Notes: generated by a model from the sequence alone, not told the origin. Counted from the first letter of the stretch, positions 42,477 to 51,780 are shown. The stretch: DNA of 56,041 nucleotides from Lachnospiraceae bacterium (GCA_021205755.1 JAJPWX010000061.1:1-56041); one strand, 5' to 3'. Made by a program: numbers and translations.

Positions 42477-44894
42477 TTACGGTTTTACGACAATGTTTAC
42501 AATCTTCTTCGGCACATAGATTTCCTTCACTACCGTGCCGGACAGCTTCGCTCCAAGTGCCTCACGCCCCTGTGCGATCGCATCTTCCTTTGAGATGTCG
42601 ACCGGGATGGAGATGACTGCTTTGGTCTTGCCATTGATCTGTACCGGAATCTCGATTTCATCGTCCTTCATCGCGTCCGCATCTGCTTCCGGCCATGTGG
42701 TATGGAAAACAGAATCCGTATGCCCGTACATCTCCCAGAGTTCCTCCGTAATGTGCGGTGCGAACGGCGCAAGCAGCTGGATGAAGGTCTCAATGGTCTC
42801 ACGGTCAACGCCGCCGGATTTTCTTGATACCTCGATCAGCTTATTGTTGTACTCCATGAAACCGGAAATAACCGTATTCAAACTGAAGCTTTCCAGACGC
42901 TGAGTGATGTCATACACCAGCTTATGCCGAATCTTGACCATTTCTTTGGTCTCTGCCACGTTCGCTTCCAGGCTGTCGCAGGCGAGCTTCCAGAAACGGT
43001 TCAGGAAACGGTAAACACCGTCGATGCCGCGGTCATCCCACTCTGCATCGAGTTCCGGCGGTCCAACAAAAAGCTCATACATACGCAGCGAGTCACAGCC
43101 ATAGTCGCGCACCAGATCGTCCGGGGATACCACATTCCCCTTGGACTTACTCATCTTAATGCCGTTCTTACCGGTGATCATTCCCTGGTTGAACAGCTTC
43201 TGGAACGGCTCGTCAAAGTCGATCACGCCGATATCACACAGGAACTTCGTATAAAAACGGGAGTACAGAAGATGCAGTACTGCGTGCTCCACACCGCCGA
43301 TATACATATCAACCGGCAGATACTTGTCTGCTTTCTCTCTGGAAACCAGTTCTTTATCATTTTTGTTGTCCACATAGCGCAGGAAATACCACGAAGAACC
43401 CGCCCACTGAGGCATGGTGTTCGTTTCACGCTTCGCATCTGCGCCGCAGACCGGACATTTGCAATTTACCCACTCGTCAATCGCGGCCAGCGGAGATTCT
43501 CCTGTGCCGGTCGGCTCATAAGACTCTACCTCCGGCAGACGCAGCGGCAGTTCTTCCTCCGGAACCGGAACATTTCCGCAATGCGGACAATGGATGATCG
43601 GAATCGGCTCACCCCAATAGCGCTGACGAGAGAATACCCAGTCGCGCAGTTTATAATTCACCGTCGCACGGCCGATGCCCATCTCTTCAATGATGTGCGG
43701 CGCTTCTTTTTTCAGCACTGCCGACTCCATACCATTCCACTCGCCGGAATTGATCATCGTTCCGGAAGCAGCGGTATAAGCCTCGGTCATATTTTCAATC
43801 TCCTGGCCATCCTTCGCGATAACCTGAATGATTGGAATGTTGAATTTGGTCGCAAACTCAAAGTCACGGTCGTCATGCGCCGGTACGCACATAATCGCGC
43901 CGGTACCGTAATCCGCAAGCACATAATCAGAAAGCCAGATCGGAATCTTCTTGCCGTTCAGCGGGTTAATCGCGTAGGAGCCGGTAAACACACCCGTCTT
44001 TTCCTTATCCTGCATACGGTCAACATTCGAACGCATGGAAGAATCAAAGATATATTTCTCTACATCCGCTTTCGTCTCCGGCGTCGCCAGAGAAGCGGCA
44101 AGCGCATGCTCCGGGGCAAGTACCATAAACGTCGCGCCGTGCAGCGTATCCGGGCGGGTCGTGTAGACAGTAATCTTCTCATCCCTTCCGTCTACAGGGA
44201 AGTCCACTTCAGCTCCATAGGATTTGCCAATCCAGTCGGTCTGCATCTTCTTTACTTTCTCCGGCCAATCCAGCTTATCCAGATCATTCAGAAGACGATC
44301 CGCGTATTTCGTAATGCGCAGCATCCACTGACGCATATTCTTCTTCGTCACCGGAGAGCCGCAGCGCTCACAGCAGCCATTGACAACTTCTTCATTCGCC
44401 AGGCCAGTCTTGCAGGACGGACACCAGTTGATCGGGAACTCCTTCTCATAGGCCAGTCCATTTTTAAACATCTGGACAAAGATCCACTGCGTCCACTTAT
44501 AAAACTCCGGATCTGTCGTATTTACCTCGCGGTCCCAATCATAGATCGCGGAGATATCGTTGATCTGCTTTTTGATATTCTTCACATTCTCAGCGGTCGA
44601 AATCGCCGGGTGGATATGCTTTTTAATCGCATAGTTCTCCGCAGGAAGGCCGAACGCATCCCATCCCATCGGATGAATCAAGTAATACCCCTGCATCAGC
44701 TTGTATCTGCTCCAGACATCTGAGATCACGTATCCTCTCCAGTGACCTACATGAAGTCCATTTCCGGACGGATATGGAAACATATCCAGACAATAATATT
44801 TCGGTTTCTTGCCATCGTCCACATTCACCGGGTGCTCCTCCCAGTGTGCTCTCCACTTCTGTTCGATGGCTCTGTGATTATAAGGTGCTGCCAT
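42477..44894 (-). CDS. leuS: Leucyl-tRNA synthetase
   Basis: 805 residues from ATG 44894 with aggagg 8-9 nt upstream; the frame runs further back into a repeat and is rejected there. HIGH-type motif PYPSGNGLHVGHWRG, the zinc-like knuckle CPSCKTGLANEEVVNGCCERCG, an editing domain (about 220-405), the KMSKS motif (MSKSKGNVVSPDD) and the C-terminal anticodon and tail domains are present. It charges tRNA-Leu; the leuA T-box senses the same tRNA pool. No T-box precedes leuS. Confidence 0.97.
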   Translation of the reverse strand: MAAPYNHRAIEQKWRAHWEEHPVNVDDGKKPKYYCLDMFPYPSGNGLHVGHWRGYVISDVWSRYKLMQGYYLIHPMGWDAFGLPAENYAIKKHIHPAISTAENVKNIKKQINDISAIYDWDREVNTTDPEFYKWTQWIFVQMFKNGLAYEKEFPINWCPSCKTGLANEEVVNGCCERCGSPVTKKNMRQWMLRITKYADRLLNDLDKLDWPEKVKKMQTDWIGKSYGAEVDFPVDGRDEKITVYTTRPDTLHGATFMVLAPEHALAASLATPETKADVEKYIFDSSMRSNVDRMQDKEKTGVFTGSYAINPLNGKKIPIWLSDYVLADYGTGAIMCVPAHDDRDFEFATKFNIPIIQVIAKDGQEIENMTEAYTAASGTMINSGEWNGMESAVLKKEAPHIIEEMGIGRATVNYKLRDWVFSRQRYWGEPIPIIHCPHCGNVPVPEEELPLRLPEVESYEPTGTGESPLAAIDEWVNCKCPVCGADAKRETNTMPQWAGSSWYFLRYVDNKNDKELVSREKADKYLPVDMYIGGVEHAVLHLLYSRFYTKFLCDIGVIDFDEPFQKLFNQGMITGKNGIKMSKSKGNVVSPDDLVRDYGCDSLRMYELFVGPPELDAEWDDRGIDGVYRFLNRFWKLACDSLEANVAETKEMVKIRHKLVYDITQRLESFSLNTVISGFMEYNNKLIEVSRKSGGVDRETIETFIQLLAPFAPHITEELWEMYGHTDSVFHTTWPEADADAMKDDEIEIPVQINGKTKAVISIPVDISKEDAIAQGREALGAKLSGTVVKEIYVPKKIVNIVVKP

Positions 44895-44915
44895 TTTTTC
44901 ACTCCTCCTAATTCC

Positions 44916-44997
44916 TGTCCCGCATTGGTTTTTATGCGGGATCTGTTCCGATTTGCGAAGCAAATCGAGAACACTACCGCAGGCCGCGCCATTGCGC
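44916..44997. repeat. 82-bp palindromic element, copy A (leuS leader)
   Basis: It differs from copy B at 45720-45801 at only four positions. Hairpins: cccgcat/atgcggg and gatttgc-gaa-gcaaatc. It lies just upstream of the leuS ribosome-binding site, so it is in the leuS 5' leader. Read on the plus strand it stays open in the same frame that copy B uses inside a protein. Confidence 0.9.
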
Positions 44998-45004
44998 GCT
45001 TATT

Positions 45005-45488
45005 CCCCGTTATTCTATGCCCGAACAGCGGTTTTTGTCAAGTTATTGTTATCCTTTCTGCATAGCCAATTCATTACAGTGAAATGAAAATTTAAATTCC
45101 ACAACTCGGGGGTACAAGTGGAATTCAGTCTTACTCAAAATTCCACTTGTATTTCCGGCGTTCGCAGCAAAAACCTAGTGGAAATCAGTCTTACACCATA
45201 TGGCCTACCCAATTCTACTGGGTAAATGATGGCGTAAATGGAATGAAGTTTTACTCCTTGACTGTGCTTTTAATCCCTGAAAGAGTGAAATCCACCGGAA
45301 AATCACAAATTTTGGTGTGGAAATAAACTTTTCACTTCAGCGCCAATTCATTACTCACTGTATTCTCCGCAAAAAATTCTGTAGCATTTTTCTGCAAATT
45401 GCGTTATTCTTTTCTGAAAGACGATTACTGCCTTTCCATCATTTTTTGCTCTTAACCGAACAATTCCTGTTGCAATTTCGAGGCTAAA
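45005..45488. promoter_or_regulatory. Spacer between leuS and the RluA-family gene
   Basis: 484 bp without a credible gene. It contains the 60-bp-period repeats listed separately, an 11-bp inverted repeat caagtggaatt/aattccacttg (45115-45149), and a tacccaattctactgggta hairpin. Promoter elements for leuS and the RluA gene must lie here but no strong match was seen. Confidence 0.35.
45116..45335 (+). repeat. Four direct repeats with 60-bp period
   Basis: agtggaattcagtcttac-type units start at about 45117, 45177 and 45237, exactly 60 bp apart; a fourth, weaker unit (gtggaaataaacttttcac) is at about 45317. They resemble iterated binding sites, such as the multiple terminal repeats of IS21-like elements or iterons. 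No transposase is nearby. Confidence 0.6.
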
Positions 45489-46706
45489 ATGGACAGAACT
45501 ATTCGTTACCAGATTCAAAAAGAAGACGCCGGAATCCGCGTAGAACAGTTTCTCCGGCGAAGGCTCTATTCCAGGCAAAACCTGGCACAGCTGAAAAAAG
45601 AGAATGCCACCTGGCGAAACGGCCAGACCTGCCCTCTGATGCAAAAACTCTCCTGCGGAGGCATCCTGGAAGTGCATATCCGCGAAGATTCCTGTTCAGA
45701 GAACATTCCGGCCGTATCTTGTCCCGCATTGGTTTCTATGCGGGATATGTTCCGATTTGCGAAGCAAATCGAGAACACTGTCGCAGGCCGCGCCATTGCG
45801 CCTTGCGCAATTTCGAATGCGCGGCTCTCCCGAGCCCTCTCCATTGTCTACGAAGATGAGGATATCCTGGTTGTAAACAAACCCGCAGGCCTTCCCATGC
45901 ATCCCTCCAGGGATAATTTCTATTATTCGCTGGCAAACGCTGTGATGTACTACTATAGAAACAGCGGCCGCTTTGTCTTTCGCTGCACCAATCGGCTTGA
46001 CCGGGATACCTCCGGCCTGACTGTGATTGCAAAGCATCCTGTCAGCGCAAGCGTCCTTGGTTCCATGTTGAAATCGAAGGGAGGCGGATCGCGGCCGGTA
46101 ATGGAACGGGAGTACCTTGCGATTGCCTGCGGCACTGTCACACCGGCAGACGGTACCATTTGCGCTCCGCTTGCTCGCAAAGAGAACGCTCTGTCTGTAA
46201 ATGCATTCCATCCCGTGGCAGCGCCGGAACGCACCATTGAACGCTGTGTCGATTTCGAACATGGGGAGCGAGCCGTCACACACTACCGTGTCCTTGAAAC
46301 AAAAAATGGGTACAGCCTCCTCTCCCTTCTTTTGGAAACAGGCCGTACCCATCAGATCCGTGTCCATATGGCATATCTGGGATATCCGCTTGCCGGAGAT
46401 TACCTGTATCATCCGGCCTGCCGTGCAGCCGCCATCCGGACATACCCTGCTGCGCAGCTGCTGATTCAGGACTCACCGGAGAATGAGGTTCCCACACTGA
46501 TTTCCACGCAGATTCCCTCTGTCACCGTGCCTATGGAAATCACCGGAATTTCCCGGCAGGCGCTCCATGCGTACCGTTTAACGTTTCCCCATCCCATGAC
46601 GGGGAAACGTCTGGAATTCACCGCTCCGCTGCCGGAGGATATGCAAAAATTCGGATTTCATCCCTCCACTCTACATCAATCGGCGGAATGCTTTCCTCTC
46701 TGGTAA
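45489..46706 (+). CDS. RluA-family pseudouridine synthase with in-frame repeat insertion
   Basis: 405 residues. The N-terminus is S4-like (GIRVEQFLRRRLYSRQNLAQLKKE). The catalytic domain starts at about residue 118 (LSIVYEDEDILVVNKPAGLPMHPS) with the catalytic Asp in RCTNRLDRDTSGLTVIAKHP and ETGRTHQIRVHMAYLGYPLAGDYLY. The enzyme isomerises uridine in rRNA or tRNA. Between the domains, residues about 77-117 are encoded by repeat copy B plus a flanking hairpin and have no counterpart in the family. The last 89 bp overlap the opposing GH115 gene. No clear ribosome-binding site was seen at 45489 (cgaggctaaa), so an alternative start is possible. Confidence 0.88.
   Translation: MDRTIRYQIQKEDAGIRVEQFLRRRLYSRQNLAQLKKENATWRNGQTCPLMQKLSCGGILEVHIREDSCSENIPAVSCPALVSMRDMFRFAKQIENTVAGRAIAPCAISNARLSRALSIVYEDEDILVVNKPAGLPMHPSRDNFYYSLANAVMYYYRNSGRFVFRCTNRLDRDTSGLTVIAKHPVSASVLGSMLKSKGGGSRPVMEREYLAIACGTVTPADGTICAPLARKENALSVNAFHPVAAPERTIERCVDFEHGERAVTHYRVLETKNGYSLLSLLLETGRTHQIRVHMAYLGYPLAGDYLYHPACRAAAIRTYPAAQLLIQDSPENEVPTLISTQIPSVTVPMEITGISRQALHAYRLTFPHPMTGKRLEFTAPLPEDMQKFGFHPSTLHQSAECFPLW
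45720..45801 (+). repeat. 82-bp palindromic element, copy B, inside a coding sequence
   Basis: 78 of 82 bases match copy A at 44916-44997. It is in frame within the RluA-family gene and encodes CPALVSMRDMFRFAKQ and IENTVAGRAIA. A further nested hairpin (attgcgc-ctt-gcgcaat inside ccgcgc/gcgcgg) follows to about 45825, extending the inserted block to roughly 120 bp. Confidence 0.9.
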
Positions 46707-49700
46707 GAAAGATCCGATCCACGCGTATCCCTGACGCGACCGCATACACGGTAAGTGTATGTTCTCCCGGAGCCAGCTCCGCATCCGCGAGGAGCATCCA
46801 CACCCAGTTCTGCTTTGTCCCGTAATTAAACAGCCTGCCGCTGCCGTACATCTTTTCCTGCGGTATCACCTTCCCGTCTACACCAATGGCCACTCTGGCA
46901 GAAAACTCATCATCATATTTCAACAGCGTCCAGATCTGATAGCTCCCTCCCTCTGCCTGTATGCGGTAGTTAAGAGAGGGGGCCTGTGGAATATTTTCCC
47001 AGAAAAGCCCTTCTTCGGCAATATGCATCGCCAGCCCTGTCCTTCCATCTGTCTCTGACTGTACGTGTTCCCAGGCGATTCCCGATAAATCCACTGTCCG
47101 ATATGCATCTTTGGAATCCAGAAGAGCGCACTCACAGTCAATTCGTATCTCACCGTTTCTTTCTGCAAAAATTCCCTGCCTCATTTTGGAAAATACATTT
47201 TTGGTGCCATCCTCCTCACAGCTATATTTTTTTACGCCCAGCGAATCCTGGTGGCGCACAGCATTTTTCAAATACAGGCGGTTGCTCGCCCAGAATGTTT
47301 TCCCGGCGTAAATGACGTCCGGAAGCTCCGCCCGGGCACCGTCAAAGAGGTTCTGAAATAATTCTGACACAGCAGACGCATCAAAGAAAAATTCATACGG
47401 TTCATGTCCCGGCTCTCTGTTGTACTGTGCATGATAGCTCTCCTGCGGTCCGAGATTCGAAGCCACATACCCTTGTGTATAAATTACAATCTTTGAAAAG
47501 GATACATACCGGTCTAACGCCCGTATCCGCAGCATATGTCTGCCAGCAGCAATATACGGCAGACGGAGGCATAGCTTTTCTACGTTATTCATCACGTTGT
47601 TTTTCCAGCCTCCGCGCCATTCGTCCGTAGCGATTGATTCCAGAATGCCTGCGCTTTTGCCATCAAGGAGCACTTCCAGGCGAATCCTTCCTGTGGAGTT
47701 CAGGGAAGGAAAACGGTAGAGTTCCAGCAGAAATTCCCCTTCAGAGGCAAAGTACAGTTCATATTCCAGCAGAGCGCCCGCCTCTGCTTCCATGAGACTG
47801 CCTTCATATCTTCCCAGATAGTCGATCCTGTGCCAGCCGTCGTTTCCTGTAAAATGATCCGCAAGAATCGAAATGCAGCCCTCGCCTTCTGTATAACCAT
47901 TCTCTGAATACCGGCCACAGGCTCTCTCGCTATCTGTACTCAGGCAATCCATTCCCTGACTTTTTACTTTCGGATTGTCTGCTGCCTGACAGCCTGCTCT
48001 CCGATTGTCCTCTTCCAGGCACTCTGTCTCCTGCCGACCATGTTCCTGGCGCAGCACATCCTCTTTCTGAATCACCAGCGCCGGCTTGCACGCCGGATAA
48101 AGGGCAGTACAGGGCGGTCGGAATTCCTCCGGAGTCAGGATTCTGTCCCATTTTCCGCCGCACATTTTCTTATTATAGTAATACAGCAGATCCCGCTTCC
48201 GGTCGTCTGCTTCCCTGGAGAACGCCGTGCAGACTTCCGCGTCCATCATACGTCCCTGGCTATACATCAGAGCGCTTCTATCCGCATAATAAAAGGAAAC
48301 ATTAATCAGGTATCCGGCATAAATTTTTAAAGCAAACATCTGCAAAAATGCGTCTTTTTCTTCTTCCGGGAGCAACTGGTGAATCTTCACAGTACGCTCG
48401 AAAAGGTTCTCATATCGGAGCATACGGCGTGCCGCTTCATTCCCATACGCTGTCTGGGAAAAAACGTTCGCTTTCATGTGTTCGACCTTCCGCACATTGG
48501 TAATCTGCGTAAAATCGCGGTAGATTGCCGCTGCTTCTTTTCCATGACTGCCTGTAAAATTCTGATTGATCCAGCTTTCTGTAAAGGCGCAGACATCCCC
48601 CGTTGTCGGTTCCTCTCTTCCGATTTCCCATGCGTAGCGCAGAAAAAAGGTAATGTCCTGCTCCAGAGGCTTGATGGCTCCGGCATTCAATACCCAAAGC
48701 TTTCGGATCCCGTTTTCGTACGATTTTCGCAGTTCATTTTTCATATGAGCGAGCGGCGTGGAATTAAAAAACAGGTAGCTCATACCCGGATGCGCCCAAT
48801 AGGAAGCGTGATAGTACAAGCCGTGTCCTCCCGCGCGCATCTGTTCTTTTTCATTCGGATAGCGGCGCATATAGCCGAAATTATCATTTGCCCAGATCAG
48901 AGTGATATCCTCCGGCAGATTCAACCCCGCGTCATACAGGGACAAAACCTCCTTGTAAGGTACGAAAGTCTGGAAAGTATGTGCATTCCCTGTCACATCT
49001 TCCAGGATTTCACGCTGATCCGTAATTACCTTTTCCAGCAGGGCGACCTTTTGCTTCTGCTTCTCTTCCTCTGAAAGGTCATTTCTGCAGTCAATCTTTT
49101 CCGCGACAAATCCGCTGTCATGGATGCCGCGCATCCCTACAGTATAGCTCACCTCATATTCCAGATTCTGCTCGACGCTCCCTCTCCAGTAGCGCTGAAT
49201 CATCTCCCGGTTTCTTCCCTCAATCGAATAATCATAGGAGACGTCCAGGGCGTCATTTTCTTCACACCAGGGTGTCCACTCATTCTGATTGCTCCGAAGG
49301 AGCATATCGCAGTGAGAAGTTCCCACTACAATTCCCATTTCATTCGCGAGCCGGCCATTTTCCGGATCCAGATTAAAGGCATTTACGTGCATCGCCGGCC
49401 AGATATAATTTGCTTTCAGGCGCAGCAGCAGTTCAAAAACACGCACATAGGTTTTCGGGCCGATGGTTGTTTCTTTCATATAAGCCTGGGACCAGGCTTC
49501 CAGTTCCTCCTCGTCATTGATAAAAATACCCCGATACTGCACGGAAGGCGCGTCCTTCTTGTGAAATCCTTCTTCCAGGCAGATGCATTCCTTTTTCTTC
49601 ACCGGTACGTCCGCAAACCAGTGCCAGGGAGATACGCCAATCATTTCACAAAATTCATAAATCCCATAGATCGTTCCCCGCCGGTCCGCCCCGGCGATAT

Positions 49701-50052
49701 ACAGCACTCCATCCGCCACCAGCAGGGAAAATGCCTCCCAGATTCCGCTTCCTTTTTTATCAGTCACGTCAGAGTGATTTGGAAGCTCCGTGATTCCCAG
49801 TGTTCCTATCACAATCTTCTCCATATGTCTGCCATGCACGGCTGCCTCACGATCCACGGCGGTTCCACACTTTACGACTTCTCCGCTTTTCGCAACATCG
49901 TCCCCCTCCTCCGTCGCAAGCTTCGCCCGCGCCCCGCAGACACGTTCCAGATCCGCACACAGATTCTCCGCGGCCAGTCTGACCGCGGAATTTTCCCTTC
50001 CTGATAAATAAATGCTTATTTTCTCACTCTCGTTTATGATCAAACCTTCCAT
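46618..50052 (-). CDS. Glycoside hydrolase family 115 (xylan alpha-glucuronidase)
   Basis: 1144 residues from ATG 50052 (aaggag 10 nt upstream). The N-terminal domain leads to GTIYGIYEFCEMIGVSPWHWFADVPV and the barrel: YRGIFINDEEELEAWSQ, RLKANYIWPAMHVNAFN, WANDNFGYMRRYP and GGHGLYYHASYWAHPGMSYLF. These fit GH115, which removes 4-O-methylglucuronic acid from xylan. A low-complexity segment (about 670-720) and beta-sandwich C-terminal domains follow. No signal peptide is visible, so it is probably cytoplasmic, in line with import of decorated oligosaccharides. The C-terminal 89 bp overlap the RluA-family gene on the other strand. Confidence 0.92.
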   Translation of the reverse strand: MEGLIINESEKISIYLSGRENSAVRLAAENLCADLERVCGARAKLATEEGDDVAKSGEVVKCGTAVDREAAVHGRHMEKIVIGTLGITELPNHSDVTDKKGSGIWEAFSLLVADGVLYIAGADRRGTIYGIYEFCEMIGVSPWHWFADVPVKKKECICLEEGFHKKDAPSVQYRGIFINDEEELEAWSQAYMKETTIGPKTYVRVFELLLRLKANYIWPAMHVNAFNLDPENGRLANEMGIVVGTSHCDMLLRSNQNEWTPWCEENDALDVSYDYSIEGRNREMIQRYWRGSVEQNLEYEVSYTVGMRGIHDSGFVAEKIDCRNDLSEEEKQKQKVALLEKVITDQREILEDVTGNAHTFQTFVPYKEVLSLYDAGLNLPEDITLIWANDNFGYMRRYPNEKEQMRAGGHGLYYHASYWAHPGMSYLFFNSTPLAHMKNELRKSYENGIRKLWVLNAGAIKPLEQDITFFLRYAWEIGREEPTTGDVCAFTESWINQNFTGSHGKEAAAIYRDFTQITNVRKVEHMKANVFSQTAYGNEAARRMLRYENLFERTVKIHQLLPEEEKDAFLQMFALKIYAGYLINVSFYYADRSALMYSQGRMMDAEVCTAFSREADDRKRDLLYYYNKKMCGGKWDRILTPEEFRPPCTALYPACKPALVIQKEDVLRQEHGRQETECLEEDNRRAGCQAADNPKVKSQGMDCLSTDSERACGRYSENGYTEGEGCISILADHFTGNDGWHRIDYLGRYEGSLMEAEAGALLEYELYFASEGEFLLELYRFPSLNSTGRIRLEVLLDGKSAGILESIATDEWRGGWKNNVMNNVEKLCLRLPYIAAGRHMLRIRALDRYVSFSKIVIYTQGYVASNLGPQESYHAQYNREPGHEPYEFFFDASAVSELFQNLFDGARAELPDVIYAGKTFWASNRLYLKNAVRHQDSLGVKKYSCEEDGTKNVFSKMRQGIFAERNGEIRIDCECALLDSKDAYRTVDLSGIAWEHVQSETDGRTGLAMHIAEEGLFWENIPQAPSLNYRIQAEGGSYQIWTLLKYDDEFSARVAIGVDGKVIPQEKMYGSGRLFNYGTKQNWVWMLLADAELAPGEHTLTVYAVASGIRVDRIFLTREESIPPIDVEWRDEIRIFAYPPAAER

Positions 50053-50180
50053 CCTGCTGCCGCTCCTTCTCACCGATCACACTCTTATCCTTTTACCGAT
50101 CCAATCTGCACGCTTTTTTCGAAGCATTTTAGAGATTCCTGCCCCCTATGTGCTTTTTCATTTCTATACCGGAATTTTCG

Positions 50181-51482
50181 TCATTCTACATCATATAGAT
50201 ATCCAGCCAACGCATACAAGGGAACGTTCACCATCCAATCCTGCTCCCGATAGTCCGACATGGAAGATCGTACGGCAATATCCGGCTGATACTTCTGACA
50301 ATAACTGCGCAGGCTTTTGGCGTGTAGATTCTCCTCAGCTTTGACCTCCACAGGAATGATATGGCCATGCCGCTGCACAACAAAATCAATCTCCCCTGTC
50401 GAATTTTCAGTCGAATAATAGTACAGACTTATCCCAGACGCAACCAGTTCCTGCGCAACAAATTGTTCAGTCAATGCGCCTTTAAATTCCGTAAACACTC
50501 GATTTCCCTCCAGCAAAGTGCGGGCATCCAGGTCACATAGTGCGGACAAAAGCCCTACATCAAGAAAGTACAATTTAAAGCTGTTCATTTCCATATAAGA
50601 AATAAGCGGCATTCCCGGTTTGCTGACACGGAATCCTTTATGAATCAAACCGCAGTCCAGCAACCACTGAATCGCAAGTTCAAAATCTTTCGCGCGCGCG
50701 CCCTCTCGAATCATACAGTATATGAACTTCTTATTTTCTTTCGTCAATTGCATCGGAATAGAATTCCACACCATCTGAATCCTCGGTACGGTTTCAGTCG
50801 GAGCATGTTTTGAAAAATCATTCGCATAATATGCCAACAGCTGACGCTGTACATTCTGTACCGCATAGACATCATCTGTTTGAAAATAAGTACTGACTGC
50901 TTCCGGCATCCCACCGACATAGTAGTATTTTCTCAGCAAATCTGCATATTTTGAGGAAAACGCTGTAATCATCTGGAAATCATTCTTCTGCAGTAATTCA
51001 GCCAATTCCACTTCCCCCGCAGCCATCAGGAACTCTCTGAAAGTCAGGGGATACAGGCTCAGAAAATCCACTTTCCCTACTGGAAACGACGTTCCGGCGT
51101 GAAGGGCCACACCCAGAAGTGAGCCAGCGGCAACTATCGCATATTCCGGCGCATTTTCCTGAAAATACTTCAGCGCAGTCAGTGCTTTCGGGACTTCCTG
51201 AATCTCATCAAATATAAGAAGTGTGTCCTCCGGATTGATCTGCATTCGGCTTTCCACTTTCAGCGCCGACAATATCCTGGAAATATCAAAATCTATAGAA
51301 AAGACATTTTTCATACGTTCATTGTTGTCGAAGCTGATATACACGGATTGCTTAAAATACCTCCTGCCGAATTCTTTCATAATCCACGTCTTCCCTACCT
51401 GTCTGGCTCCGCGGATCAGCAGCGGTTTTCTTATTTTTTTCTCTTTCCATTTTACAAGCTCTGCCATGAGTAAACGTTCCAT
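50181..51482 (-). CDS. AAA-14/DUF4143 ATPase
   Basis: 433 residues from ATG 51482, preceded by aggagg at 5 nt. The N-terminal P-loop domain has Walker A LIRGARQVGKTWIMKEF and Walker B LLIFDEIQEVPK; the C-terminal DUF4143 region has a nuclease-like fold signature GEIDFVVQRHGHIIPVEVKAEEN (a PD-(D/E)XK pattern). These stand-alone ATPases are common in anaerobes and often mobile. The biological role is unknown. It is flanked by repeat-rich spacers on its upstream side. Confidence 0.9.
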   Translation of the reverse strand: MERLLMAELVKWKEKKIRKPLLIRGARQVGKTWIMKEFGRRYFKQSVYISFDNNERMKNVFSIDFDISRILSALKVESRMQINPEDTLLIFDEIQEVPKALTALKYFQENAPEYAIVAAGSLLGVALHAGTSFPVGKVDFLSLYPLTFREFLMAAGEVELAELLQKNDFQMITAFSSKYADLLRKYYYVGGMPEAVSTYFQTDDVYAVQNVQRQLLAYYANDFSKHAPTETVPRIQMVWNSIPMQLTKENKKFIYCMIREGARAKDFELAIQWLLDCGLIHKGFRVSKPGMPLISYMEMNSFKLYFLDVGLLSALCDLDARTLLEGNRVFTEFKGALTEQFVAQELVASGISLYYYSTENSTGEIDFVVQRHGHIIPVEVKAEENLHAKSLRSYCQKYQPDIAVRSSMSDYREQDWMVNVPLYALAGYLYDVE

Positions 51483-51780
51483 AAGCGCCTCCTGCATCCT
51501 CCCATAAATGAGTTCTGTTTACGCGATTACTTCATATTAAGTGTAAGCATAACATTTTTCAGGTGGAAATACAATATGGCATCACACTTTTCAGGTGGAA
51601 TTTTGATTAAAATCTACATTTTTCAGGTGATACAAATGTTTGAACAGGAGCAGAAAAGAGTACCACCGACATCCGATGATACTCTTTTACCAACAATCCA
51701 TTCAAAACATTTTTGTAACAGTTCAGAACAGCATCAAAATGAAAAGACAGACTGTGCAGATTTATCTGCTAAAGGCTGTA
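51483..51780. promoter_or_regulatory. Upstream spacer of the DUF4143 gene
   Basis: It contains three 32-bp-period repeats (listed separately) and a hairpin aaaagagta/tactctttt (51654-51688) that is flanked by T-rich or A-rich sequence on both strands and could terminate the SDR transcript. No gene seen. Confidence 0.4.
51553..51630. repeat. Three direct repeats with exact 32-bp period
   Basis: Units catttttcaggtgg (51553), cacttttcaggtgg (51585) and catttttcaggtga (51617) are spaced exactly 32 bp apart, about three DNA turns, with unrelated bases between. This resembles iterated transposase or regulator binding sites. No transposase is present. Confidence 0.75.

Noticed and set aside
42924-44723. 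599-residue plus-strand frame opposite leuS
   Set aside because: Antisense of a clear leucyl-tRNA synthetase; no start site and no family resemblance.
44742-45065. Open frame around copy A of the 82-bp repeat
   Set aside because: It has no ribosome-binding site, overlaps the leuS start on the other strand and its only matching part is the repeat; treated as repeat sequence rather than a gene.
51553-51630. Three 32-bp-spaced repeats considered as a CRISPR remnant
   Set aside because: The repeated part is only 13-14 bp, the intervening bases are shorter than usual spacers, there are three units and no cas genes.
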